A stretch of 64,000 nucleotides of DNA from Mesorhizobium sp. DCY119 (GCF_003590645.1 NZ_CP031834.1:4526501-4590500), one strand, 5' to 3'; shown: positions 53,580 through 63,559, counted from the first letter of the stretch. Notes: a model not told the origin generated them from the sequence alone. A program made the numbers and translations.

Positions 53580-53711
53580 ATGGCACTCTGGCACCGCATC
53601 ACCAACTACGCAGTAGCGCTCCGCGAATTCGTCGCGCCGACCTACCGCCCGGAGCGTCATTACATGCGCGGACCCGGTCCCGCCTGCGCCCGCCGCGCTG
53701 CCTTTCATTGA
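53580..53711 (+). CDS. Possible small protein, 43 residues
   Basis: An open frame starts at ATG 53580 and encodes a basic peptide with MALWHRITNYAVALREF at its start and an Arg/Pro-rich tail. The final bases overlap the convergent DUF1850 gene stop. There is no clear Shine-Dalgarno sequence, only a GGGAC-type stretch 10 bases upstream. It could be a real small rhizobial protein or a chance frame. Confidence 0.35.
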   Translation: MALWHRITNYAVALREFVAPTYRPERHYMRGPGPACARRAAFH

Positions 53712-54076
53712 GCGGATTGTTCACACGGTTTGATCTTTACCGGCGCGCCTGCGGCAGCGCCGATAACGGTGCATTGGCTATTCGCGCACAGCGACCAGCC
53801 CTCGCCCGTCGCGCCTGACGCGGCCAGCACAAGCTCCGGTCGCGGCGGCAGCTTCGGCGCATAGACCCACCAGCCATCCTTCAACACAGCATCCTCGGGC
53901 GGCTCCATGCCGGCGCCCGAACCCTTGATGCGCGCCTGAACGATCTCGAGGCCGGCAGGCATCACCCGCCAGGCCTCTTCCCAGCGCGTCTTCTGCACCG
54001 AATGGGTCCAGGACAGCGTGAAGGCGGTCGCCGCCATCACCGTGACCTTGCCGGCTGCGAGGATGCAGAGGCTCAT
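53705..54076 (-). CDS. DUF1850 protein linked to TRAP-TAXI transporter
   Basis: This 123-residue protein has an N-terminal hydrophobic segment (MSLCILAAGKVTVMAA) and the DUF1850 pattern FTLSWTHSVQKTRWEE, which is typically found next to TRAP-TAXI permeases. It overlaps the permease gene by 4 bases (54073-54076). It may act in or near the periplasm. Function is unknown beyond this association. Confidence 0.83.
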   Translation of the reverse strand: MSLCILAAGKVTVMAATAFTLSWTHSVQKTRWEEAWRVMPAGLEIVQARIKGSGAGMEPPEDAVLKDGWWVYAPKLPPRPELVLAASGATGEGWSLCANSQCTVIGAAAGAPVKIKPCEQSAQ

Positions 54077-56178
54077 GCCGGCGCGTCGCCCGACGCGCGT
54101 GCGCGCCACCAGTGCCAGCCGATCCATATGGCAGCGAGCGCGAAGCCGGCCTCGTCGGTCAGCGGCAGTGCGACGACCAGCAGGACGCCGGCCGCGAACG
54201 CAACCACGCGCTCCCAGATGGCCATGCGCACGACCAGGAAGCCGACCACGGCAGCACCCCAAAGGACAATGCCCAGGCAGGCCTTGAAGACGATGTAGAC
54301 GACCTCGACGGGATAGCCGTAGGCAGCCGCCATCGGCCCGGCATCCTGCAGCATCAGCGCCGGCGTGTAGACTGCCATGAAGGGCACGACGAAACCGGCG
54401 ATCGCAAGCTTCGTTGCCTGGATACCGATCTTGAGGCCGGACTCCTTGGCCATGGGTGCCGCGGCAAAGGCTGCCAGCGCCACCGGCGGCGTCAGATCGG
54501 CCATGATGCCGAAATAGAAGACGAACATGTGGCTGACGATGAGCGGCACGCCGAGCTCGAGCAGCGCCGGGCCGGCCAGCGACGAGGTGATGATGTAGTT
54601 CGGTATCGTCGGGATGCCCATGCCGAGCACGAGGCAGGTGAGCATGGTCAGCACCAGCGACAGGAACAGGTTGTTCTCGCCGATCGAGATGATCCAGCCG
54701 ATGAAGGTCGAAGCGATGCCGGTCAGCGTCAGCGTGCCGATGACGATGCCGACGATGGCGCAGGCGATGCCGACCGGCAGCGCGTTCTTGGCGCCTTCGG
54801 CCAGCGAGTCGACGCAAATGACCAGCGTCTCGCGGCCGCCCTTGAACAGCGCGCAGGCGATGACCAGCGCGCCGATGACCAGGGCCAGGATGTTGACGCC
54901 GAACTTCATGAAGGCGGCTGCCGCCAGCCCAAGCGCGATCCAAAACACGACGCGGAAGGCGAAGGGGCCGATGAGTGCTGCCAGCGGCGTGCCGAGGATC
55001 AGGACGACCGTCAACGCCAGGCCCATCGTGCCGGCGAAGATCGGCGTGTAGCCGGCAAAGAGCAGGTAGACGAGAGCCGCCAGCGGCAGCACCAGCGGCC
55101 AATGCTGCTTCACCGCGCTCCATGGATTGGGCAGCGTCGCCTTGTCCATGCCGCGCAGATTGGCCTTGCCGGCTTCGAGATGAACCTGCCAGAAACAGGC
55201 GCCGAAATAGAGGAGCGCAGGGATGATTGCCGCTTTCACGATCGCCGCATAGGGCACGTTCAGCGTCTCGGCCATGATGAAGGCGACAGCGCCCATGACG
55301 GGCGGCATGATCTGCCCGCCCATCGACGATGTCGCTTCCACACCGCCGGCAAAAGCCGAGCGGAAACCGAAGCGCTTCATCAGCGGGATGGTGAACTGGC
55401 CGCTGGCGACGACATTGGCGACGCCCGAGCCCGAGATCGTGCCCATCAGCGCCGATGACAGGATGCAGACCTGCGCCGGCCCGCCGCGCCAGCCGCCGAC
55501 GAGGCCGAGCGCGAAATCGTTGAACAGCGCGATCATGCCGGCACGCTCGAGGAAGGCGGCGAAGACCACGAAGATGAAGATATAGGCGGCCGAAACATAG
55601 ATCGGCGTGCCGTAGATGCCCTCTGTGCCGTAGGCGAAGTTTTCGATGATCTGGTCGAAACTGTAGCCGCGATGCACGAAAGGATCCGGCAAATAATTGC
55701 CGAAGAAACAGTAGGCGAGGAACAGCCCGGCTATGATGGTGAGCGGCAGGCCCATCAGCCGGCGAGCACCCTCGAACACCAGCGCGATCAGCACCACGCC
55801 GACGAAGAGATCGACATGGGTGAGGAAGCCGCTGCGCTGGATCAGCGGCACATATTCGGCCCAGTTGTAGATGCCGGTGAGGAAGCCGACGATGCCGAGC
55901 AGCCAGAACCAGGCTTTTCCCGCGGTCGTCTTGGCGCGCAGATTGGCGATCAGCGCAAAGCCGAGCAGCAGCAGGAACCCGACATGCATGGCCCGCACCA
56001 CCTGGCTCGGCAGCGCGCCATAGGCGGCGGTGTAGAGCTGGAAGGCCGAAAACGCCACAGCGATCCAGAAGGCGATTTTGCCGGCGATGCCCTCGCCGAA
56101 GCCCGGCGGCAGGCCTTCGATCGGCTCCTCGACATTGGGAGAGATGACGGTGGTGGTTTGGTGCTGCGTTTCAGTCAT
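54073..56178 (-). CDS. TRAP transporter fused permease (TAXI type)
   Basis: This 701-residue inner-membrane protein fuses the small 4-helix (DctQ-like) and large (DctM-like) TRAP subunits, as is usual in TAXI systems. Hydrophobic segments run through the whole length, and family blocks are ISGSGVANVVASGQFTIP and SSMGGQIMPPVMGAVAFIMAE. It takes up a dicarboxylate, glutamate-like or other organic anion using the binding protein downstream in the cluster. The start at 56178 (MTETQHQ) is chosen, with 56193 as an alternative. Confidence 0.88.
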   Translation of the reverse strand: MTETQHQTTTVISPNVEEPIEGLPPGFGEGIAGKIAFWIAVAFSAFQLYTAAYGALPSQVVRAMHVGFLLLLGFALIANLRAKTTAGKAWFWLLGIVGFLTGIYNWAEYVPLIQRSGFLTHVDLFVGVVLIALVFEGARRLMGLPLTIIAGLFLAYCFFGNYLPDPFVHRGYSFDQIIENFAYGTEGIYGTPIYVSAAYIFIFVVFAAFLERAGMIALFNDFALGLVGGWRGGPAQVCILSSALMGTISGSGVANVVASGQFTIPLMKRFGFRSAFAGGVEATSSMGGQIMPPVMGAVAFIMAETLNVPYAAIVKAAIIPALLYFGACFWQVHLEAGKANLRGMDKATLPNPWSAVKQHWPLVLPLAALVYLLFAGYTPIFAGTMGLALTVVLILGTPLAALIGPFAFRVVFWIALGLAAAAFMKFGVNILALVIGALVIACALFKGGRETLVICVDSLAEGAKNALPVGIACAIVGIVIGTLTLTGIASTFIGWIISIGENNLFLSLVLTMLTCLVLGMGIPTIPNYIITSSLAGPALLELGVPLIVSHMFVFYFGIMADLTPPVALAAFAAAPMAKESGLKIGIQATKLAIAGFVVPFMAVYTPALMLQDAGPMAAAYGYPVEVVYIVFKACLGIVLWGAAVVGFLVVRMAIWERVVAFAAGVLLVVALPLTDEAGFALAAIWIGWHWWRARASGDAPA

Positions 56179-56215
56179 TGCGAGGACTTTCATGAGCGGG
56201 ACGGCGACGCATCTA

Positions 56216-56358
56216 TCCCTCCCCCTTGAGGGGAGGGTGCCGAGCAAAGCGAGGCGGGTGGGGTCAGCGCGGCAGCTCGCCAGCGCAAAGGGATGTGGAG
56301 CACTGCCGCAACGACCCCACCCGGCCCTACGGGCCACCCTCCCCTCAAGGGGGAGGGA
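56216..56358. repeat. Inverted repeat between TRAP permease and TAXI binding-protein genes
   Basis: TCCCTCCCCCTTGAGGGGAGG (part; 56216 on) and its reverse complement ending at 56358 face each other. The spacer contains GGCGGGTGGGG and CCCCACCCGGCC. It lies between the two TRAP genes. Confidence 0.88.
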
Positions 56359-56368
56359 AAGTCGCGAG

Positions 56369-57328
56369 CTACTTCAACAGCCCCTTTTCCTTGTAGTAAC
56401 GCTCGGCGCCCGGATGCAGCGGCACCGGCATGCCGTCCAGTGCCTTGGCGGGGTCGATCGCCTTGGCAGCGGCGTGGGCTGCCGTCAGCTTGTCGAGATT
56501 GTCGAACAGCAGCTTGGTCATCTGGTAGGCGGTCTCGTCGGAGACGCCGTCATGGGTGATGAGGAAATTGCCGACGGCTGCCGTTTCGACATCGGCGTCC
56601 TGGCCGTCATAGGTGCCGGCCGGAATGATGACCGAGAGATAGGGCGTGCCGATCTTTTCGACGTCAGCCTTCGGCACCGCCACGACGTTGATTTTCAGCG
56701 AGGTCGCGAGATCGCGGATCGAGGCGACGCCGAGGCCCGCGGATTGCAGCGTGGCGTCGAGCTGGCGGTTCTTGATGAGTTCGACGGATTCGGCGAAGGG
56801 CAGATATTCGACCTTGCCGAGATCCTCATATTTCAGGCCGGCGGCCTCGAAGATCGCGCGGGCATTGAGCTCGGTGCCGGAGGCCGGCGCGCCGACCGAC
56901 AGGCTCTTGCCCTTCAGGTCGGCCAAGGTCTTGATGCCGGAATCGGCACTGGCGACGATCTGAATGTAGTTGGGATAGATGGCGGCGATACCGCGCAATT
57001 TGTCGAGCTTGCCGGGGAAGCCGGCTTCCTTGTGGCCTTCGACAGCAAGCTTCACGGAATCGCCCAGCGAAAAGCCGATCTCGCCCTTGCCCTGCTGAAG
57101 CAGATTGAGGTTTTCGACCGAGGCCTTAGTCGCCTGCACCTGCGTGCGTGCGCCTTCGATGCCCTTGCCGTAGATTTCCGACAGCGCCACGCCGAGCGGG
57201 TAGTACACGCCCGAAGTGCCGCCGGTCAGCACGTTGATGAATTCGGCCGCCCTGGCAGAGACGCTGCCCAGGCCAAGCGACAGCGCGACGGCGCCGGCTG
57301 CCAGAATCTTCGTTTTCAGATTAAGCAT
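56369..57328 (-). CDS. TAXI-family TRAP periplasmic binding protein
   Basis: This 319-residue protein has a signal peptide MLNLKTKILAAGAVALSLG, cleaved near the ARA site, followed by the TAXI family core NVLTGGTSGVYYPLGVALSE and KSLSVGAPASGTELNAR. It captures an organic acid or amino acid for the fused TRAP permease. It is the first gene of the transporter, with the permease after it. Confidence 0.9.
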   Translation of the reverse strand: MLNLKTKILAAGAVALSLGLGSVSARAAEFINVLTGGTSGVYYPLGVALSEIYGKGIEGARTQVQATKASVENLNLLQQGKGEIGFSLGDSVKLAVEGHKEAGFPGKLDKLRGIAAIYPNYIQIVASADSGIKTLADLKGKSLSVGAPASGTELNARAIFEAAGLKYEDLGKVEYLPFAESVELIKNRQLDATLQSAGLGVASIRDLATSLKINVVAVPKADVEKIGTPYLSVIIPAGTYDGQDADVETAAVGNFLITHDGVSDETAYQMTKLLFDNLDKLTAAHAAAKAIDPAKALDGMPVPLHPGAERYYKEKGLLK

Positions 57329-57480
57329 GCAATTTCCTCCCTCGTGTTTCCTTGCCGCGCCACCGCTCCACCCGGCACAACCGGTGCGAGTTTAGAGAGC
57401 GAACCGGAAATGCCAACCCGCAATCGTCGCTTGTGCGACGAAGGGTTTAGAGAGGGCCCTGGAAGCTCTCCCGCGTAACG

Positions 57481-58770
57481 TCAGTTGCTCCCGATCGCCT
57501 GCGTGGCGGTTGCGGGCGTAGCGCTTAGTGTTGCAGCCCAGAAGGCGATTGCCAGGGCGCTGATGCCGGCCCCGAGCAGGCAGACGCCGGTCCACCCGGC
57601 GTAGGCGTAGATCATCGTCGACAGTGAGGAACCAAGGGCGCTGCCGATCGAATAGAAGACCATATAGGCCGCGGTCAGCCGGCTCTGCGCTTCGGGCCGG
57701 ACGCGGTAGATCATGCCCTGGTTGGTGACATGCACGGCCTGCAATCCGAAATCGATGATCAGAACGCCGGCAATCAGCCACAGGATCGAATGCGGCAGCA
57801 GCGCGATCGGCAACCACGCGACAAGCATCAGCGCCAGCGCAATGCCTGTCGTGCGCTGGCCGTAGCCGCGATCGGTCCAGCGCCCTGCCCGCGCAGCGCC
57901 AAGCGCACCTGCGGCACCTGCCAATCCGAAAAGGCCGATGGCCGTGTGCGACAGCGAGAAGGGCGGCGCGCTCAACGGCAACACCAAGGGCGTCAGCAGC
58001 GTCGTGATATCGGCAAAGATCAGCATGGCGATGATCGCCCGAATGCGAAGCACAGGCTCCTCAGCGAATAGCGTGAAGAGCGAGCCGATCAGGCGCGGAT
58101 ATGACATGCGCTTGTTCTGCGGCTCCTGCGCCGGCAGCACCTTGTAGAGCAGTGCGGCGATGATCAGCGTCAGCACTGCGGAAACGAAATAGACCGTGCG
58201 CCAGCCCGAGAGATCGGTGAGCGTGCCCGCCACGGTGCGCGCAAGCAGAATGCCGAGCACGATGCCGCTGGTGACGACGCCAACCACCTGCCCGCGCTCG
58301 GCCGGTCGCGCCAGGCTTGCGGCATAGGCGACAAGCGCCTGCGTGACGACAGCCATCAAGCCCATCGCGGCCATGGAGCCCAGCAGCATGGCGCCCGTCG
58401 TCGAGAAACCGACCGAGACGAGCGCCAAAACCGAGAGAAGCGACTGGCCGACCACCAGCTTGCGCCGGTCGACGAGATCGCCAAGCGGCACCAGCAGGAC
58501 GAGGCCCAGCCCGTAGCCGAGCTGCGTAAAGCCGACGATCAGCCCGGCGGTGGCGCGGGCGATGCCGAGATCGTCGGCCATCACGTCGAGCAGCGGATGG
58601 GCAAAGTAGGCATTGGCGACGGCTAATCCGCTCGCCACGGCAAACAGCAGCACGACAGGGCGCGAGAGGCCGGAGGAGAGCCGCTCATTGCCCTTTTCGA
58701 ATTCGCTTGCCTGGAGACACGCGCCAGCGCTCGCGGCGCCGGCGGACGCCACCTCGTTTGTCGATCGCAT
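57481..58770 (-). CDS. MFS efflux transporter
   Basis: This 429-residue 12-helix MFS permease has GFTQLGYGLGLVLLVPLGDLVDRRK near residue 80, a typical motif A (GDLVDRRK). It resembles the YnfM/arabinose-polymyxin group of drug or metabolite exporters. It is divergent from an HxlR regulator with shared operators, so it is probably its target. GGAG lies six bases before the ATG. Confidence 0.85.
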   Translation of the reverse strand: MRSTNEVASAGAASAGACLQASEFEKGNERLSSGLSRPVVLLFAVASGLAVANAYFAHPLLDVMADDLGIARATAGLIVGFTQLGYGLGLVLLVPLGDLVDRRKLVVGQSLLSVLALVSVGFSTTGAMLLGSMAAMGLMAVVTQALVAYAASLARPAERGQVVGVVTSGIVLGILLARTVAGTLTDLSGWRTVYFVSAVLTLIIAALLYKVLPAQEPQNKRMSYPRLIGSLFTLFAEEPVLRIRAIIAMLIFADITTLLTPLVLPLSAPPFSLSHTAIGLFGLAGAAGALGAARAGRWTDRGYGQRTTGIALALMLVAWLPIALLPHSILWLIAGVLIIDFGLQAVHVTNQGMIYRVRPEAQSRLTAAYMVFYSIGSALGSSLSTMIYAYAGWTGVCLLGAGISALAIAFWAATLSATPATATQAIGSN

Positions 58771-58788
58771 TGTAAGCTCCGATTATGG

Positions 58789-58813
58789 AATCGGTTTCAT
58801 TATGAAACCGATT
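58789..58813. promoter_or_regulatory. Perfect palindromic HxlR operator 1
   Basis: AATCGGTTTCAT and ATGAAACCGATT are perfect 12-base arms around one T. It lies between the divergent MFS and HxlR genes and touches the -35 of the HxlR gene. Confidence 0.7.
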
Positions 58814-58840
58814 GATCGATAGCAAACAAGGTTTTATAAT
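58812..58840 (+). promoter_or_regulatory. Promoter of the HxlR gene
   Basis: TTGATC at 58812-58817 and a perfect TATAAT at 58835-58840 are 17 bases apart. Operator 1 overlaps the -35 and operator 2 overlaps the -10. Confidence 0.65.
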
Positions 58841-58846
58841 GCAACC
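58830..58846. promoter_or_regulatory. Imperfect second HxlR operator
   Basis: GGTT-9-AACC around the TATAAT is a degenerate copy of operator 1 (GGTTTCATTATGAAACC against GGTTTTATAATGCAACC). Confidence 0.5.
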
Positions 58847-58861
58847 GAAATTGGAGGCGGC

Positions 58862-59320
58862 ATGGTCAAGCGAAGAAGCCTGAAGGGAGATTACTGCCCG
58901 AGCGCGAGATCGCTGGATGTGATCGGCGATTGGTGGTCGCTGCTGATCGTGCGCGACGCGTTTGACGGGCTGACGCGTTTCGGCGAATTCCAGAAAAGCC
59001 TCGGCATTGCCAAGAACATTCTCTCCGAACGGCTGCGCACGCTGATCGCGCGCGGCATCCTTGAGGCGGTTCCGGCGGCTGATGGCGGTGCGCATCAGGA
59101 ATACCGCCTGACCGCGATGGGACGCGACCTCTTCCCGGTGATGGTGGCGCTGAGGCAATGGGGCGAGCAGCATCTGTTCGCGCCCGGTGAAGAACATTCC
59201 AAGCTTGTCGAGCGGGACACCGGCCTGCCGGTGCGGCTGGATGTGCGTGTCAACGACGGGCGGCCTGCCGGACCGGACAATACCGTCATCCTCAAAGTGC
59301 CCGAGCCGGATCAGGACTGA
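58862..59320 (+). CDS. HxlR-family transcriptional regulator
   Basis: This 152-residue HxlR regulator has the conserved Cys12 (GDYCPSARSLDVIG), known in this family to sense aldehydes or oxidants. Winged HTH blocks are WWSLLIVRDAFDGLTRFGEFQKSL and ILSERLRTLIARGI. It starts at 58862 with GGAGGCGG upstream. Two operators and a promoter lie in the spacer shared with the MFS gene, indicating autorepression and control of efflux. Confidence 0.88.
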   Translation: MVKRRSLKGDYCPSARSLDVIGDWWSLLIVRDAFDGLTRFGEFQKSLGIAKNILSERLRTLIARGILEAVPAADGGAHQEYRLTAMGRDLFPVMVALRQWGEQHLFAPGEEHSKLVERDTGLPVRLDVRVNDGRPAGPDNTVILKVPEPDQD

Positions 59321-59457
59321 TCCCCGCGAAAAACCGGCTCTTGCGTAACTTCATATCGAAGCCGAAGATTTTTCCGACGCCTGTCGAAATCGCGCTGTGC
59401 CGCGCGACATTGGTTCGGCACGCAACGACGCGGCCTTGGTAACAAGAGGAGATCACC

Positions 59458-59820
59458 ATGCGCTACATGCTTTTCATCCATCTCGACGAAAGCAAGATGC
59501 CGAAGACCCCGGCAGACAAGGGCTATGAAATGCTCGCCGCCTACGGCGCCTACAATGAGGCGCTGAAGAAAGCCGGCGTCTATCTCTCCGGCGACCGCCT
59601 GACGCCGAGCGCAACGACCACGCAGGTGCGCATTGCCGACGGCAAAACGAGTGTGCTCGACGGTCCTTATGCCGAAACACGCGAGCAGATCGGCGGTTAC
59701 TACATCATCGAGGCGGAAGACCTCGATTCCGCAATCGCCTGGGCTGCGCGCTGTCCCGGTGCGAACCACGGCACCATCGAGGTTCGGCCGATATGGGAAG
59801 CGACATCGGTCGCGCAGTGA
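59458..59820 (+). CDS. YCII-related DGPF-domain protein
   Basis: This 120-residue ferredoxin-like protein (MRYMLFIHLDESKMP, then LDGPYAETREQIGGYYIIEA) is a DGPF/YCII-family member that often accompanies ECF42-type sigma factors. Here the DGPF motif is DGPYAE. Function is unclear, possibly a ligand sensor or enzyme. AGGAG precedes the start. Its end overlaps the next gene. Confidence 0.87.
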   Translation: MRYMLFIHLDESKMPKTPADKGYEMLAAYGAYNEALKKAGVYLSGDRLTPSATTTQVRIADGKTSVLDGPYAETREQIGGYYIIEAEDLDSAIAWAARCPGANHGTIEVRPIWEATSVAQ

Positions 59821-61067
59821 AGCAGCCGGCAAGCGAAAGCGACGGACGCGCGGCGGCAGAGGCGGCCGCGCGCCGCAGCTACGGCAAGCTTGTCGCCATT
59901 CTGGCCTCGCGCAGCGGCGATGTCGCGAGTGCCGAGGACGCGCTCGCCGATGCCTTCGCGGCAGCACTCGAACAATGGCCGGCAAGCGGCGTCCCGGCCA
60001 ATCCGGAAGGCTGGCTTGTGGCGGTGGCGCGGCGGCGCACCGTAGATGCGATCCGCCGGCGCAGGACCAGTGCCGAAGGTGCCACGCATCTGCAGCTGAT
60101 CGCCGCGGAAATCGAGGCATCATCCATGGAAGACGACCTGCCTGACGAGCGGCTGCGGCTGATGTTTGCCTGCGCCCATCCGGCGATCGAACAGAGCATC
60201 CGCGCGCCGCTTATCCTGCAGACGATCCTCGGCTTCGACGCCGCCGCCATCGCCTCGGCCTTCCTCGTCTCGCCGGCGACGATGGGGCAGCGGCTGGTGC
60301 GCGCCAAGAACCGCATTCGCGAGGCCGGCATTCCCTTCCGCATTCCCGAGCGCGAGGCGCTCGACGAGCGGCTCGACGCGGTGCTGGAAGCGATCTACGC
60401 CGCCTTCGCCGAGGGCTGGGCCGATCCAGCCGGAACCGAAAGCCGGCGCAGGAACCTTGCAACCGAAGGCATCTGGCTCGGCCGGCTGACGGCGTCGCTG
60501 ATGCCGGATGAGCCGGAGACGCTGGGGCTGCTGGCGCTGATGCTGTTTGCCGAGGCGCGGCGTGCTGCAAGGCGCGACGGCAGTGGCGACTATGTGCCTT
60601 TGGCCAAGCAGGACACCAAGCTGTGGGATAGCGGGCTGATCGATGAGGCCGAAGCGCTGCTGCGCCGAGCCGGCACCATGGGCAAGATCGGGCGCTACCA
60701 GTTGGAGGCCGCCGTGCAGTCGGCACATGCGGCACGCCGCTTGACCGGAGAAACAGACTGGCAGGCGATCGCACGGTTTTATGAAGCGCTGTCACGCATG
60801 ACGCAGTCGCCGGTCGTGTCCATCAACCACGCGATCGCGCTGGCACATGCCGGCGACAGGGGCGCCGGCATGACGTTGCTGGAGGCGCTTGCCAGCGACA
60901 AGCGGCTGCTGACCTATCAACCTTACTGGGCCGCGCGCGCCGAACTGTTGACCCTGGCGCAAAAGCCATCCGAGGCGCATGAGGCCTATGGCATGGCGAT
61001 CGGCCTCGAGACGGACCCGGCGATCCGCAAATTCCTGCAGGAACGCCGTGCGCGGCTGCGGAACTGA
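59793..61067 (+). CDS. ECF42-type RNA polymerase sigma factor with C-terminal extension
   Basis: This 424-residue protein has sigma region 2 (ALADAFAAALEQWPASGVPANPEGWL, then RRRTVDAIRRRR) and region 4 (FDAAAIASAFLVSPATMGQRLVRAKNRIR). A C-terminal extension (about 200-424) with TPR-like helices (AIALAHAGDRGAG) follows, which is characteristic of ECF42. No anti-sigma factor is adjacent. Alternative GTG start 59817 overlaps the DGPF stop (GTGA). Confidence 0.87.
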   Translation: MGSDIGRAVKQPASESDGRAAAEAAARRSYGKLVAILASRSGDVASAEDALADAFAAALEQWPASGVPANPEGWLVAVARRRTVDAIRRRRTSAEGATHLQLIAAEIEASSMEDDLPDERLRLMFACAHPAIEQSIRAPLILQTILGFDAAAIASAFLVSPATMGQRLVRAKNRIREAGIPFRIPEREALDERLDAVLEAIYAAFAEGWADPAGTESRRRNLATEGIWLGRLTASLMPDEPETLGLLALMLFAEARRAARRDGSGDYVPLAKQDTKLWDSGLIDEAEALLRRAGTMGKIGRYQLEAAVQSAHAARRLTGETDWQAIARFYEALSRMTQSPVVSINHAIALAHAGDRGAGMTLLEALASDKRLLTYQPYWAARAELLTLAQKPSEAHEAYGMAIGLETDPAIRKFLQERRARLRN

Positions 61068-61139
61068 AGCCGATCACATTCCCGTTGCGGGATACGGTGA
61101 CGGCTTGCAACGGGCCGCAGGCTGCATAGCTTGGGACTG

Positions 61140-61604
61140 ATGCGACACGAGACTAATATCAGCCACGCCGACAGCGACACGCCTTCTCCCAACCGTACTT
61201 ACGATGCGCGGCAACCGCTGATCGTCTTCGACGGCGTATGCGTGCTGTGCTCGGGCTTCGCGCGCATGGTGGTGCGGCTCGACCAGCAAAAGCGCTTTCG
61301 CTTCGCCACCGCGCAATCGCCCCTCGGCCAGGCGCTTTACGAGAAGTACGGGCTGCGCACGGATTTCTACGAGACCAATCTCGTCATCATCGACGGCACC
61401 GCCTATCAGCGGCTCGACAGCCTGATCGCCACGGCGGATGCACTAGGCTGGCCGTGGCGGGCGGCGCGCGTCTTGAGAATCCTGCCGCTTCCGCTACGCG
61501 ACCGCCTCTACCGGCTGATCGCGCAAAACCGCTATGCCCTGTTCGGTCGCAAGGACAGTTGCGAGATACCATCCGGCGAACTCAGAAATCGGATCATCGA
61601 CTGA
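61140..61604 (+). CDS. DCC-family thiol-disulfide oxidoreductase (DUF393)
   Basis: This 154-residue protein has the DUF393 signature FDGVCVLCSGF (DxxCxxC) near residue 32, followed by RFRFATAQSPLG. The family is thought to do thiol-disulfide chemistry. No ribosome-binding site is strong. TTG 61131 is an alternative start. Confidence 0.83.
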   Translation: MRHETNISHADSDTPSPNRTYDARQPLIVFDGVCVLCSGFARMVVRLDQQKRFRFATAQSPLGQALYEKYGLRTDFYETNLVIIDGTAYQRLDSLIATADALGWPWRAARVLRILPLPLRDRLYRLIAQNRYALFGRKDSCEIPSGELRNRIID

Positions 61605-61632
61605 GCAGGCCGACATTCGCCGGCAAGCGTAT

Positions 61633-62253
61633 TCACCAAAGCTCGTGCGTGACGTTCAGCTTCAGGATCACCGGGTGCTGCCGCAGCGCGTCGCAGAGCC
61701 GCTCGATGTTCGGCCAGATAATGTGAGTGTCAGTCCATTGCGGATGCCAGTGGGCCAGCATCAGCAGATAGATATCGGCCGTGGAGAAATCGTCGCCGGC
61801 CAGCCAGTCGCGCCCTTCGAGCCACTCATCCATGATCGAGAGACCACGCTCGAATTCAGCGACCGCCGCTTCCTTGACGACGTCGGCGCCATCGGCATCA
61901 GCCGTGTAGCGCGGCGCATAGTAGTAGCGCAGGATCGCCGGATACATGACCGAGGACAGGAAAGCCATCCAGCGCAGGAAGTCGGCCCTTGCGGGCGAGC
62001 CTGCCGCCGGCGCAAGAGCGGCGTCGGCATGGCGCTCTGCCAGCAGAATGCACATCGCCGCCGATTCCGTCATCGTCTGCCCCTCCGGCAAGGCCAGGAC
62101 CGGGACCTGGCCGAGCGGACTGATTTCCAGAAAGCGGGGATCAGGTCGCGCAGACTTGATGACGTTGACCCGCTCGAAGGGCGCTGCCGCCAGTTCGAGT
62201 GCTGCCTCGACCACGAAGCCGCCGCTGCCGGGGCGCGTATAGAGTTTGTACAT
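61633..62253 (-). CDS. Glutathione S-transferase family protein
   Basis: This 206-residue GST has an N-terminal thioredoxin-like domain (MYKLYTRPGSGGFVVEAAL; residues 1-80) with ISPLGQVPVLALPEG and ESAAMCILL, and an alpha-helical C-terminal domain. The active-site Ser/Cys after PGSGG is likely. The start at 62253 is chosen because the family begins with MYKLY. Its substrate is unknown. Confidence 0.87.
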   Translation of the reverse strand: MYKLYTRPGSGGFVVEAALELAAAPFERVNVIKSARPDPRFLEISPLGQVPVLALPEGQTMTESAAMCILLAERHADAALAPAAGSPARADFLRWMAFLSSVMYPAILRYYYAPRYTADADGADVVKEAAVAEFERGLSIMDEWLEGRDWLAGDDFSTADIYLLMLAHWHPQWTDTHIIWPNIERLCDALRQHPVILKLNVTHELW

Positions 62254-62382
62254 GGTGCCTCCGCCGACCGGCACAGCGCCGGTCGGCAGGGATATGACAG
62301 GCAAACCGGCGAATTCTCAACCGGTCCGCGCGTCCGCCACGCAGTTTTTTCGACGGCAGTAAGAATAATTGAGACGGTTCGG

Positions 62383-62502
62383 AATTCAGGTGAGGCCGAG
62401 CCTAAAATGGTGATTTTCGAGAACCGGAGCGGAGTGGACATTCTGTCCGTGAGCACCGGAAGCGCAGACAATCATCATTTGCAGGCCGGCCTCACCTGAA
62501 TT
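62383..62502. repeat. 120-base imperfect palindrome at the cysK 3' end
   Basis: Perfect 16-base ends AATTCAGGTGAGGCCG (62383-62398) and its complement (62487-62502) enclose an 88-base middle. The middle itself folds: AAAATGGTGATTTTC against ATCATCATTT, and CCGG against CCGGTGC. It abuts the cysK stop at 62504. It may be a terminator-like or MITE-like element. Confidence 0.75.
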
Positions 62503-62503
62503 T

Positions 62504-63484
<981 letters not shown>

Positions 63485-63524
63485 CGATATGGCTCCCACA
63501 TTGGAATTTCGGACGCAACAATAG

Positions 63525-63559
63525 GCGCGCCGCCCGAAAAAACCGAGTGGGCGGCGTGC
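63525..63559. terminator. Stem-loop between lysE-like and cysK genes
   Basis: GCGCGCCGCCC pairs with GGGCGGCGTGC over 11 positions (one G-U) around a 13-base loop. It lies between two co-oriented genes. No U-run follows on the minus strand, so it may be a processing or attenuation hairpin. Confidence 0.4.
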
